Under the pieces are notes generated by a model, which worked only from the letters and a program-made list of their open reading frames with translations, was not told the DNA's origin and searched no databases. Of a stretch of DNA of 64,000 nt, positions 55,551-64,000 are shown one piece after another. A program made the translations under genes and the position numbers. This DNA comes from Leptospira selangorensis. Lineage in GTDB: Bacteria > Spirochaetota > Leptospiria > Leptospirales > Leptospiraceae. The stretch lies in the NCBI RefSeq assembly GCF_004769405.1, contig NZ_RQES01000019.1, positions 1-64,000 of the forward strand, given 5' to 3'. Every line of letters starts with the position of its first letter. The first letter of the stretch is position 1.

Positions 55551-57218
55551 TTACTGGATAGAAGTTTGAACTGGGAAATCCACAGAATTTCCCGGAGAAG
55601 AGAGTTTGATCGAATAGAAAGTATGAGTACTTCCGTCAAAATTAGGATCTAGGATATATATCCCATCCCCTAATGCACCTGCACTTGTATAACATCTGGA
55701 AGCCCTACAAGTAGTGGAACTTCCCATAGTGAAATTCTGCCCAAGTGTACTTCCCGAATAATTCGTAACTGTTCCCAAGGTTCCGTTACTAGAATTCAAA
55801 GGAGAATGATACACATCAAAGAACAGGGAACCGCTTTGGGTACATCTTAGATCGTAACCCATTAATACTCTTGAGCCTAAATTTCCTGGAGAAGGAACAT
55901 AGGTTTGAAATCCGGTTCCATTCGGATTACAACCATTCGGCACCGTGTCTCTTCTTATCTGGGCAGGAACTCCAGATAAATTTCTCCATTCCATTAAGCT
56001 AGAATCGATCGTGTTGTCTGTAATTCCCATATTGGATCTATTAAAGAAAAGCCATACATCGGAAGAAGTTCTTATAAATTTCGGATAAGCCGCACCTGCA
56101 GAACTTACCGGGAAGATTGCTCCAGTGGAACCGGTTCCGGAAGATAAGAATAATTGATTCACCTGAGTGGCTACACCATTCGTAAAACTATATACAGCTA
56201 AATAATTATTAGGTGCATCATCCGTATCATTATCATGAAATTCGAATGCAGTTGCGTACTTACTACCGTTCCAAATTACATCCGAATATCCGAAAGTCGA
56301 TCCTATCGTTCCAAGAACGGATTTGATAGTTGTAGGGGTTCCAATTAAGGTGCCATCCGGATGGATACGGATATATCTCACTAAATTTGAGAAAGAAGTA
56401 CTTCCGCCAAATTCTACAAATACTACTACGAATTCATCTAGATCCGCATTATAAGCGGCAGATAACGTGCTGATCTTGGCACCGGAGGCAGTGGAAACCA
56501 CTCCCGCCACCGTAATATCAGAACCCAAAGTTGTTTGTTCAATATCCAGAAATCTAGCTTTGATCGTATTTCCGGTCGAAGTCCAAACTGCTAGGTATTT
56601 GTTACCAGACCAGACTAGATCCAACATAGGCATTCCTGCACTGGTGCTAAAAAACATAGGAGTTCCTACCACTGTAGAAGTCTTTTGGTTTACCTGGAAT
56701 AGATTCATCACCGGAACACTTCCGCTAAACCAGGTCCCGAAAACTGCTAAGTTCCTTTCGCAGTCGATTTTAGAAGCAGCTACTAAACCTGCTTTTCCGG
56801 AATCTCCAGTGAGAGTACAATTTTGTCCTCCTGTATAAGTCCCGAGATCGATTGTAAAATTTGTACCTGGATCTAAAGTGTCAGGAAAGGAGAAGGTTCC
56901 ATTATCCGAAATTTGAAGTGTTTGAGTTTCAGAAGTATCTGTGTTTGTCAGGGTTAGATTCATCTCTTTGCCCGACTTGTTCAAGTATCCGATAACGTTC
57001 ACTTTGACAAGGGAAGGTCCTGGAGTATTACTTCCGAAAACTCCTATGTTTCCATCGAATGCGATTGCACCTATCGCAGAGGAACTTGCATCTATACTAA
57101 CTGCTTTTGCGTTATTACATCCAGTAAAAAGAAGTACGACCAAGAGTAAAACGGTCACGAATAGGGCAGCTTTTAGAAGAATATCCTGGACTTCTTCGTC
57201 TTTCAGAAATTTTTGCAT
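55551..57218 (-). CDS. Surface lipoprotein of unknown function
   Basis: 555 residues. Signal with lipobox LFTGC near residue 34. One beta-sandwich-like module near residues 70-135 (VKVNVIGYLNKSGKEMNLTLTNTDTSETQTLQISDNGTFSFPD), related to those in the downstream gene, is followed by ~400 residues of blade-like repeats with motifs such as LVWSGNKYLAVWTSTGN and VIWNGSKYATAFEFHDN, suggesting a beta-propeller. A strong GGGAG site fixes the start. Confidence 0.78.
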   Translation of the reverse strand: MQKFLKDEEVQDILLKAALFVTVLLLVVLLFTGCNNAKAVSIDASSSAIGAIAFDGNIGVFGSNTPGPSLVKVNVIGYLNKSGKEMNLTLTNTDTSETQTLQISDNGTFSFPDTLDPGTNFTIDLGTYTGGQNCTLTGDSGKAGLVAASKIDCERNLAVFGTWFSGSVPVMNLFQVNQKTSTVVGTPMFFSTSAGMPMLDLVWSGNKYLAVWTSTGNTIKARFLDIEQTTLGSDITVAGVVSTASGAKISTLSAAYNADLDEFVVVFVEFGGSTSFSNLVRYIRIHPDGTLIGTPTTIKSVLGTIGSTFGYSDVIWNGSKYATAFEFHDNDTDDAPNNYLAVYSFTNGVATQVNQLFLSSGTGSTGAIFPVSSAGAAYPKFIRTSSDVWLFFNRSNMGITDNTIDSSLMEWRNLSGVPAQIRRDTVPNGCNPNGTGFQTYVPSPGNLGSRVLMGYDLRCTQSGSLFFDVYHSPLNSSNGTLGTVTNYSGSTLGQNFTMGSSTTCRASRCYTSAGALGDGIYILDPNFDGSTHTFYSIKLSSPGNSVDFPVQTSIQ

Positions 57219-57484
57219 GTCTTAACTCCCTCGTATAACTCTCGTTTGTTTTAGGGTTGGCTTCTGAAAAAACAGACAAGCCGTTTGGGTAAATTTGATG
57301 GGAAAACACGGATGGGAGGGTGATTTGGAACGAACGCTACTGATTCCGGAATGGGGGTTTGGATTAGAAATTTTAAAATATCCCGTAAATGAGGGAGTAT
57401 TTTTTTTCTAAAATTCCGATTTGTTTCTCAATTTTTTATAATTGGATTGTAACAGGGTTCGCGATCGAATGTAAATATATTTGC

Positions 57485-59320
57485 ATGCGAAAATTTCTGA
57501 AAAAAGGAATTCCTTACGGGATAGCGGCCCTTCTTCTTTTCTTTTTGGAATCCTGCTCACTCAAATCCATGAATATAGCATTCGAAGCGATGCTCGAGGC
57601 TCAGGTCGCCTGCTTAGTTACTGGAGATACCTGCGTAGATGCAAGCAGTACTCCTGGAGATGTAACGATCCCTACAGTTACGATCACAAATCTTCCGACT
57701 TCCGGAAGACCTACAGTGGAGACTGGATTTCTCTATGGGACTTCTTCCGATAATATATTAGTATCCGCCGTGCAGATTAGTATTGATGGGGGAGCTTATA
57801 CTGCAGCGACCGGAACGACCACTTGGAGTTTCGCTCTGCCTACAGGTTCCTTAACTTGGAGGCATGGATCTTTTCATTCCGTTAATATCAGGAGCGTGGA
57901 CTCCAGCGCAAATATTTCCACAGTATTAAGTCTGAATATTAGAAAAGGATATAATAGAGATCTAAACGGAGACGGTTACGCTGATATAGTAGTCATGGCT
58001 CCTGGTGATGCTACTGGACTGGGAGCGGCTTATATTTTTAACGGTAGTTCTTCCGGAATTGTTGCGACTACTTCGAGTGCGGCCGACCATTCTATCACAG
58101 GACAAGGAAGAATGGGATATGCTTCCGCGATGGGAGATGTAAATGGAGATGGTTTCGGAGATCTTGCGGTGGGAGCATCCGATTATTCAGGATTGCAAGG
58201 TATTACTTATGTATTTCACGGAAGTACTTCAGGGATTACTACAAGTACTGCAGCGGGTGCAGACCGTATCTTAAATTATACTGGTTCAAACGAATTCGGT
58301 TATGCGATTGCACTCGGGGATGTGAACGGAGACGGATATGATGATCTTGCTGATGGTGCTTATCATGTTTCCGGATATTCAGGACTTGCATTTATTTATT
58401 ATAGCACAGGATCTGGAGGGATTTCTTCCACCGCTGGAACAACTATTTCAGGTCCTGGTTCAAGTAATTTTGCCTGTGGGATAGGACTCGGAGATATAAA
58501 TGGAGATGGATTTTCAGATCTGATCGTAGGCGGAAATGCATATGCTGGTGGTAATACAGGAGGAGTCTGGATTTTCCATAGTACCGGATCAGCCGGAGTC
58601 ACGGCGAGCTCCTATACCTCAGCAAACACTACAATAGTTGGAGAGTCAGCAAGTAATTTTGGAATTCGTATATATACCGGAGATGTGAACGGGGATGGAT
58701 ATGCAGATCTCGCTGTAGGAGCTCCTCAATATAGTTCCTATTTTGGAAGAAGTTATGTATTCAATAGCACAGGGACTACAAGTGGGATCACTGTCACTTC
58801 TGCTACAAGTGCAAACACGATAGTCAGCGGCTTCTCTACAAGTGCAGTGGGGCTCGCTGTTGCGCTTGGAGACATTAACGGAGATGGATACGATGATTTT
58901 GTTACAGGCGCTCAAAATTATTCTTCTTCGCTAGGAAGAATTTACGTAAATTTAAGCGATGGTGCTCAAGCCTCTAACGGTTCTACAAATCTAATTGTGG
59001 GGGAATCTACTAGCCAATCTTTTGGAAATGCTCTTATGATCTCCGACATAAATGGAGATGGTTTAGGAGACTTGATTGCTGGAGCAGTTACTTATCCGGA
59101 CGGAGTTACGTTATCCGGAAGAGCTTATATTTTTCATAGTGCCGGCTCTAGCGCTTATATGGCTGCAAGCGCAGTCTCAGCAAATACGATTATATCAGGG
59201 AGTACAGGAAGCGAATTCGGAAGTAATCTAGTGGATGCGAATATTCCGAAGGACCTGTATCCTAAATTTTTAGGAGTTTGGGCCTTCGGAGGTTTAGAAA
59301 CGTATAGGATCAAAATTTAA
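57485..59320 (+). CDS. FG-GAP repeat lipoprotein (seven-bladed propeller)
   Basis: 611 residues from the ATG at 57485, chosen because the lipoprotein signal (lipobox FLESC) starts there; the frame is open from 57389. After a ~100-residue Ig-like region come seven FG-GAP repeats, each with a Ca-binding core like DVNGDGYADLAVGA (DLNGDG, DVNGDG x3, DINGDG x3). Seven repeats make a complete integrin-alpha-like propeller, suggesting surface adhesion. The ligand is unknown. Confidence 0.85.
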   Translation: MRKFLKKGIPYGIAALLLFFLESCSLKSMNIAFEAMLEAQVACLVTGDTCVDASSTPGDVTIPTVTITNLPTSGRPTVETGFLYGTSSDNILVSAVQISIDGGAYTAATGTTTWSFALPTGSLTWRHGSFHSVNIRSVDSSANISTVLSLNIRKGYNRDLNGDGYADIVVMAPGDATGLGAAYIFNGSSSGIVATTSSAADHSITGQGRMGYASAMGDVNGDGFGDLAVGASDYSGLQGITYVFHGSTSGITTSTAAGADRILNYTGSNEFGYAIALGDVNGDGYDDLADGAYHVSGYSGLAFIYYSTGSGGISSTAGTTISGPGSSNFACGIGLGDINGDGFSDLIVGGNAYAGGNTGGVWIFHSTGSAGVTASSYTSANTTIVGESASNFGIRIYTGDVNGDGYADLAVGAPQYSSYFGRSYVFNSTGTTSGITVTSATSANTIVSGFSTSAVGLAVALGDINGDGYDDFVTGAQNYSSSLGRIYVNLSDGAQASNGSTNLIVGESTSQSFGNALMISDINGDGLGDLIAGAVTYPDGVTLSGRAYIFHSAGSSAYMAASAVSANTIISGSTGSEFGSNLVDANIPKDLYPKFLGVWAFGGLETYRIKI

Positions 59321-59333
59321 GAAAATCGAATAT

Positions 59334-60116
59334 TTAGGTGAGTTTCGGTCTTCTTTTTTCTTTCAGAGCACTCATTGCTTCCAACAAATTTGCCACTACC
59401 TTAGGATCTTCAAAGCTACTTTTGGTGAATTCCAATTGGGATTCGAATTTATCATTGATCTCTTTATTGATCGCAGCCTTGGTCCTTCTGTAAGCGCTTG
59501 GTGCGATTGCCATAACCTCATCCAATTTTTTCAGAACAAGTTTACGTAGATCTTCCTTATTCTCCGCAGTTTCATTGATCAAAGATATTTCCCTTGCTTC
59601 TCCTGCCTTATAAGCAGTTCCTAAAAGGCAAACTTCGTTTAGATATTCCGACTTAACGGTAATCTTCAATTTATCTATAAAGCTGATCGGTAAAGGAAGT
59701 CCAACCAGAACCTCGGTGAATGCGATCCTTGCTTTACCTTCTAACATAAATTTAAAATCGCAGGCTAAAGTCATGACAGCACCACCTCCCATTGCATAAC
59801 CGGTAACTTCTGCGAGAAGAGGTTTTCCGAAACTCAAAAGTTTACCGAATAAGATCACGATCTGGCCCATTTCGGCTGTGAGTTTTTCTCGAGGTGTGTT
59901 TAGGATATTTTCAGCATCGATACCGTTTGAAAAAAATTTAGGATTATCGGAACTTAAAAGGACTGCACGGATACTATCATCCTTATCGATCTCAGCCAGG
60001 ATATTTTCCAGTTCTATCATATTCTCTCTGGTCAAAGAATTCTGATCGTTAGTTTGTATTTTAATACATTCGGCTCTGCCGTTTTTTAATTGGATTGGTT
60101 CCCGCAAATAGTTCAT
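59334..60116 (-). CDS. Enoyl-CoA hydratase/isomerase family protein
   Basis: 260 residues, crotonase fold. The oxyanion-hole motifs are FFSNGIDAENIL and GYAMGGGAVMTLACDFKFM, then ARIAFTEVLVGLPLP. Catalytic acid positions differ from classic hydratases, so an isomerase is possible. It follows the SDR gene by 93 bp; a 10-bp inverted repeat ends 3 nt before the start codon. Confidence 0.88.
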   Translation of the reverse strand: MNYLREPIQLKNGRAECIKIQTNDQNSLTRENMIELENILAEIDKDDSIRAVLLSSDNPKFFSNGIDAENILNTPREKLTAEMGQIVILFGKLLSFGKPLLAEVTGYAMGGGAVMTLACDFKFMLEGKARIAFTEVLVGLPLPISFIDKLKITVKSEYLNEVCLLGTAYKAGEAREISLINETAENKEDLRKLVLKKLDEVMAIAPSAYRRTKAAINKEINDKFESQLEFTKSSFEDPKVVANLLEAMSALKEKRRPKLT

Positions 60117-60119
60117 AGA

Positions 60120-60188
60120 GCATGATTAGGAACTCCAACATAAGTGATCTACTCGAATTTTATGGTTTAAATCACAAACTAATCATGC
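60120..60188 (-). promoter_or_regulatory. Long inverted repeat in the leader of the crotonase gene
   Basis: GCATGATTAG (60120-60129) and CTAATCATGC (60179-60188) are perfect 10-bp arms 49 bp apart, with a nested GTGAT/ATCAC pair inside. On the mRNA the distal arm ends 3 nt before the ATG, so the structure could occlude translation initiation. Confidence 0.5.
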
Positions 60189-60209
60189 CCTAAAGCGAAC
60201 TAATAAATT

Positions 60210-60959
60210 TTATCGATAACCTCCGGAGGCGCTGATCTTTTCTCCGGTAAGCCAATAAGAATCTTCGGAAGCTAAAAACAACGCAACCTTCGCGATATCT
60301 TCAGGTTGTCCTAAACGTCCCAAAGGAGTTTTGGAAACGATCATTTTTTCCATATCACTTCCTATCATTCCAAGTCTATGAGCTCCTTCCGTTTCCACAC
60401 CACCGGGTGCGATCGTATTCACTCTGATCTTTTTAGCGCTAAGTTCTAAAGCTAATACTTGGGATACTGTATCCAGCGCACCTTTAGTGGAAGCATATAC
60501 AACGGAATTTGGAACAGGGATATCGCTCACAATGGAGCTGATATTGATCACTGATCCACCTTCAGGAGCAAAATAGTTTAGGGATTCCTGAGTTGCGAGA
60601 ATAGGGCCCAGAACATTCGTATTCATCTGTCTATGAAACTCATCTTCCGTAACCGCTTCCAACGGAGCAAATTCGAATACGCCTGCATTATTTACTAGAA
60701 TATTCACGGAACCGAAAGCTTTCTTCGTTTCTGAAAATAAACGTTTAACGTCGGAGGACTTGGACATATCTCCTTGGACTGCGATCGCTTTACCTCCGCT
60801 TTTTTCGATCTCCGCAACAACCTTATCCGCTCCTTCTTTGCTTGAAGAATAATTTACCACTACGGAAGCTCCTGCGGAACCTAATGTTTTAGCGATACTC
60901 GCTCCAATTCCTTTAGAAGCTCCGGTTACCACTGCGACTTTACCTTTTAACTGACTCAT
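60210..60959 (-). CDS. SDR family oxidoreductase
   Basis: 249 residues, Rossmann fold. NAD(P) motif TGASKGIGASI, NNAG, the catalytic Ser/Tyr/Lys (SSIV and YASTK) and a C-terminal GGYR. Resembles FabG-type 3-oxoacyl reductases, but in this position it may act on another carbonyl. GGAG lies 8 bp before the ATG. A palindrome upstream (61042) may bind the adjacent ArsR regulator. Confidence 0.9.
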   Translation of the reverse strand: MSQLKGKVAVVTGASKGIGASIAKTLGSAGASVVVNYSSSKEGADKVVAEIEKSGGKAIAVQGDMSKSSDVKRLFSETKKAFGSVNILVNNAGVFEFAPLEAVTEDEFHRQMNTNVLGPILATQESLNYFAPEGGSVINISSIVSDIPVPNSVVYASTKGALDTVSQVLALELSAKKIRVNTIAPGGVETEGAHRLGMIGSDMEKMIVSKTPLGRLGQPEDIAKVALFLASEDSYWLTGEKISASGGYR

Positions 60960-61041
60960 AAGATTACTCCTGATTATTCGGATCTAATAATTTTATAGTT
61001 AGACAAGTATCGAAGTATTTGTTGGTAAAATAATTAGATAT

Positions 61042-61057
61042 TTCGATAATTATCGAA
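61042..61057 (-). promoter_or_regulatory. Candidate operator upstream of the SDR gene
   Basis: TTCGATAATTATCGAA is a perfect 16-bp palindrome; a half site TATCGAA lies 35 bp nearer the SDR start (61007-61013). Such ATCGAT/ATCGAA-type dyads are common ArsR-family sites. Confidence 0.55.
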
Positions 61058-61092
61058 TTAATTAAAATAGAATGAGCGTCGGTCGGTTCGAT

Positions 61093-61395
61093 CTAGATTT
61101 GGGAAAGTTTGTCCAGGTAGGCTTTGAATACATCCCTTCTTAGGATGATATTTACAAATTTACCGTCTTTAGAGGTTTCTATCAGACCAGCATTCTCTAA
61201 TTCCTTAATATGATGAGAAAGTGTAGCAGGGCTAATATCCTGGGATTTGTTCAAGGTGCTGCAGGCAGTAGGTTCTTTAGTAGAGCCGATACATTGTAAA
61301 AGCTGAAATCTCCTAGGCTCAGCAAGGGCTCTAGAAATTTTAGTAAATTCCTTTTCTGTGAGTTTAACTGGTTTAGGGTTCGGCACTCTCTCCAT
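61093..61395 (-). CDS. ArsR-family winged-helix regulator
   Basis: 100 residues: ISRALAEPRRFQLLQCIGSTKEPTACSTLNKSQDISPATLSHHIKELENAGLIETSKDGKFVNIILRRDVF. An HTH typical of ArsR regulators that sit beside SDR oxidoreductases. No obvious metal site. It lies upstream of the SDR and crotonase genes on the same strand, probably controlling them. Confidence 0.88.
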   Translation of the reverse strand: MERVPNPKPVKLTEKEFTKISRALAEPRRFQLLQCIGSTKEPTACSTLNKSQDISPATLSHHIKELENAGLIETSKDGKFVNIILRRDVFKAYLDKLSQI

Positions 61396-61401
61396 ACTTA
61401 A

Positions 61402-61427
61402 TTCTTTAGACGGTTCTGTCTAAAGAA
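61402..61427 (-). promoter_or_regulatory. Operator upstream of the third ArsR gene
   Basis: TTCTTTAGAC and GTCTAAAGAA are perfect 10-bp arms with a 6-bp spacer, 7 bp upstream of the ArsR start codon. The symmetry and position suggest autoregulation, although the sequence differs from the palindrome at 61042. Confidence 0.6.
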
Positions 61428-61490
61428 ATTTTCGATTTTTAAGAATGTGTAAGATGGCCCTCCGGTCTTTAAGAGTAGAGAGCCTTCTTC

Positions 61491-64000
61491 TTATTGTTGG
61501 ACGCAGATGAACTTTTTGGAAACAGAACAGCTATCATTTCCGGAACTGATTGCCCCGGATCCTATAGCATTTCCGATACCGTACTGTCCAGTGATCCCAG
61601 AAGTGATATCATCCGTCCACATATTACAATGGTTACTCGCAGTGGTCCAATTCGAATTCAAACCCGTCCAGAAAGAATCAGATCCGCTTCCGCTGAATGC
61701 AGTAGTTAAACTTCCAAAGCTGAAAAGTTTGAAAGAATTCGTGGTAAATACTTTATTAGAATAAGGTAAACTACCTGACTTTAGATAATAATCCCTGCTT
61801 GCATCCAGAACCCAATTCGTTTGGCCGGCCGCATTCGTTCCGGTTGTAGTGGCTATTCTTGTGGAACCATCTACGATCAAAGCCTTATATGTGGCACTTC
61901 CCATATCCGTTGGTTTATTCGGATCAGCTCCATCATTACAACTATCATCCGCAACAGTCATGCCTGAGTTCAAGTTTCCGCTCTTAGTGAGCGAAGTCAC
62001 CCAAATCAACTTATCATTGTCTAGGTTTTGGACTCCACAATAATCAGGAGGTTGGTACTGGTCGAAAGTCGCATCACTACTCGTGAGAAGACTGAAAGAT
62101 ACACAACTACTTTGGGTGCCATCCACTCTATTATCGTTCTTACCCGTGATCGTTATCGTTTTATTCACATTATAATCGGAAGAGGTAAATGTCAGGCTTG
62201 TAGGGCTCACACTTGCACATTCTGTGCTTCCTGATTTACAGGAAAGAGTGAAAGTAACATCTCCGGTAGGCGGGGAGGAAAGTCCCAGTTTTACTTTAAA
62301 GGTCGCAGTTGTTCCGTCTTCGCTCGTATCCCCGCTTATATTCGAGAATGTTAATACTTGTTCATCGTCTATATTTCGGATAGGGGTAGAAGGTGCAGTA
62401 TATGTTAATCCACCGCTGGCCGCGCCATAAATTATATTGTATAATACATTTCCATCTACGAGAGCATCATCCACACCGGTCGCTACGATCTTATTCGTTC
62501 CGGAAGAGATCATTGTGTTCCAGTTCCCTGAAGTGATGCTTGCCGAAGCCGTCACAGTTCCCTCAGTAGTATCATCACTCGAAGCAGGGACAGTTACGGT
62601 GGAACTTGGAGAAGACTGTGTAATCAGATAGATCGTAGCAGTTCCTCCTCCTTCACTCGTAGAGAAACCTCCGGACCTTCTGCAAGAAGAGATAAGATTG
62701 GAAACATCATTATCACAACTATAATACACGAAAGAAGGATTTTTAACGAATGTACTGCTTCCATACTTACTATCTGTAGTTGTAGTAGAAGTTGAAACAG
62801 TATAATCGTGATTTCCTTCGTTAACACCATTCGAACTTCCTGTTACGGTAATTTCCCTGTCTTGGTTCCATCCTCCCGCTACGTTTTTAGAAGGAGTGAA
62901 AACTAAAGTAGAAGTATTTAAAACTCCATCGCTAGTCGTACTTCCGCTGGAAAGATTCAGGGTAACATTAGAAAGAGGTTGGGACCTCAATCGAATGGTG
63001 AACTTGGAATAGGTTTGAGGATCTAATTTTGCGGAATCATCAGTTGCAAAACCGTTGATAGAAACGGAAGAATTACTGGTAAGAGTGGTAATTCCATTTG
63101 CAAAGATCACGTAACCAGCAGTGTCATCGTCCAAATTGTTTACGGTAACAAAATTCGGACTAGGAGTTTTATTATTATATTTGGAATCGGAACTTGTTGC
63201 CTTATTCACTCCGATCTGGTACTGCACATTCCCATCCATCACATCATCATCCACTCCGGTGACCACGACCGACTGAGGTGTGTTCCAGTTGGAAGGGGTG
63301 AATGTAACCTGAGTTTGGTCGATCGTACCTTCTTTGTTATTTGAATTTACGGAATCTTTCTTTTCGTTAAAGGAAACGGTAACATTAGATGTAGGTTCAC
63401 TTGTGAGAACCACTGTGAAAAATGCGTTTTGTCCTGCTTCGTTCGTATTTGTGCTTAATGTTGAAACTGTGATCCCTGGGCTATCATCATCGGTGATATT
63501 TACTTTCACATCAGGAGGATTTTCATTACCGTAATCCGTTGCAGTTCCTAAGATTATATTTACGATCACATTTCCGTCTGCAATTTGGTTGTTCACAGGA
63601 GTGGCCGTAACCGTCTGAGGAGTATTATAATTTGCAGGAGTAAACGTAAGTAGAGAAGTATCTGCGCTCGCTCTGGATGGATTCGAACTGGAAACAGGTA
63701 TAGTTACATTACCTGGAGGTTCTACAGTCAAAGTAACCGTAAATGTTTTAGCGGCTCCTGCCTCGTTGATATTCAGAGTAGTCGGTGTGACTATTATAGC
63801 AGGTTCCTCGTAATCTATATTCGTAACGAAAACAGAAGGTAATATTAAATTATTATAATTTGAATCGGAACTAGTGGAGTTTCCTAGGTTGATCTTATAC
63901 TGGATGTTTCCGTCTGTCAGAACGTCGTCCACTCCGGTAATCGTTACTACCTGAGGAGTATTAAAATTCCCGCTGGTAAATGTTAAAGAAGAAGGGGATA
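61491..64000 (-). CDS. Calx-beta-like repeat protein with C-terminal DUF1554-type domain (5' end outside window)
   Basis: At least 835 residues; the frame runs off the right edge. Several ~105-residue Calx-beta-like repeats occur, each with T..ITVS..T...NEAG....F.V.L...P..NVT, then FTP.NWNTPQ.V.VTGVDDD..DGN..Y and a closing NLDDD. The last ~165 residues (from LIWVTSLTKSGNLNSG to KKFICVQQ) match the Leptospira DUF1554 lectin-like module with paired cysteines and FWTGLNSNWTT. Likely a large surface adhesin-like lipoprotein or secreted protein. Confidence 0.85.
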   Translation of the reverse strand, partial: SPSSLTFTSGNFNTPQVVTITGVDDVLTDGNIQYKINLGNSTSSDSNYNNLILPSVFVTNIDYEEPAIIVTPTTLNINEAGAAKTFTVTLTVEPPGNVTIPVSSSNPSRASADTSLLTFTPANYNTPQTVTATPVNNQIADGNVIVNIILGTATDYGNENPPDVKVNITDDDSPGITVSTLSTNTNEAGQNAFFTVVLTSEPTSNVTVSFNEKKDSVNSNNKEGTIDQTQVTFTPSNWNTPQSVVVTGVDDDVMDGNVQYQIGVNKATSSDSKYNNKTPSPNFVTVNNLDDDTAGYVIFANGITTLTSNSSVSINGFATDDSAKLDPQTYSKFTIRLRSQPLSNVTLNLSSGSTTSDGVLNTSTLVFTPSKNVAGGWNQDREITVTGSSNGVNEGNHDYTVSTSTTTTDSKYGSSTFVKNPSFVYYSCDNDVSNLISSCRRSGGFSTSEGGGTATIYLITQSSPSSTVTVPASSDDTTEGTVTASASITSGNWNTMISSGTNKIVATGVDDALVDGNVLYNIIYGAASGGLTYTAPSTPIRNIDDEQVLTFSNISGDTSEDGTTATFKVKLGLSSPPTGDVTFTLSCKSGSTECASVSPTSLTFTSSDYNVNKTITITGKNDNRVDGTQSSCVSFSLLTSSDATFDQYQPPDYCGVQNLDNDKLIWVTSLTKSGNLNSGMTVADDSCNDGADPNKPTDMGSATYKALIVDGSTRIATTTGTNAAGQTNWVLDASRDYYLKSGSLPYSNKVFTTNSFKLFSFGSLTTAFSGSGSDSFWTGLNSNWTTASNHCNMWTDDITSGITGQYGIGNAIGSGAISSGNDSCSVSKKFICVQQ

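Overview
The window looks like chromosome of a Leptospira species (a spirochaete). The grounds are moderate base composition (near 40% GC by eye) and a gene set typical of that genus: many lipoproteins with relaxed lipoboxes, Calx-beta-like repeat proteins ending in a DUF1554-type lectin-like domain, membrane-anchored 7TMR/AraC regulators, class III adenylyl cyclases with varied sensory halves, and an LNS2 (lipin-type) HAD protein. The assignment is inferred from protein character only. No rRNA, tRNA, CRISPR array, insertion sequence or prophage was seen.

Layout. 1-1.3 kb: the tail of an RHS polymorphic toxin with a probable immunity gene. 1.9-6 kb: glycerate kinase, then a sulfide/persulfide detoxification operon (MBL-rhodanese, two YedE halves, TauE). 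6-11.6 kb: an adenylyl cyclase, an AraC regulator, a methyltransferase and an MgtA-type Mg2+ ATPase. 11.7-16.4 kb: a GH5 lipoprotein and an MDR oxidoreductase/VOC pair. 16.5-25 kb: a 7TMR-AraC regulator divergent from a large GAF-GAF adenylyl cyclase, a secreted P1-nuclease/phospholipase C-fold protein, and a CPA1 antiporter. 25-32.7 kb: an RND efflux operon divergent from a second membrane-anchored AraC regulator. 32.8-37 kb: a lipoprotein MBL hydrolase, an LNS2/HAD protein, an LprI-like protein and an ArsR-SRPBCC-GFA operon. 37-43.5 kb: an ammonium transporter fused to a SpoIIE phosphatase, an APH-like kinase with GlpD, and an NHL-repeat lipoprotein. 43.5-51.4 kb: a thiolase with a MarR regulator, then a Crp/Fnr-family regulator divergent from norC-norB-norQ-norD and a cytochrome c'-like gene. 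51.4-64 kb: a second ArsR-SRPBCC pair, DUF1993, large surface lipoproteins, an enoyl-CoA hydratase, SDR and ArsR group, and a Calx-beta/DUF1554 protein cut by the right edge.

The nitric oxide block is the most complete system. A perfect TTGAT-N4-ATCAA site lies between the divergent regulator and norC. NorC carries an extra C-terminal cytochrome c domain. A GC-palindrome plus T8 hairpin lies in the nor leader, and the last gene resembles the NO-binding cytochrome c' family. The regulator has no N-terminal FeS cysteine cluster, so an NO-responsive DNR/NNR-type role is more likely than FNR.

Other points to follow up are the Amt-SpoIIE fusion, the RHS toxin/immunity pair, and two ArsR-SRPBCC operons whose start codons sit at the centre of operator palindromes. 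Further ones are inverted-repeat operators next to the MarR and third ArsR genes, and a small family of GC-rich dispersed repeats found 3' of genes.
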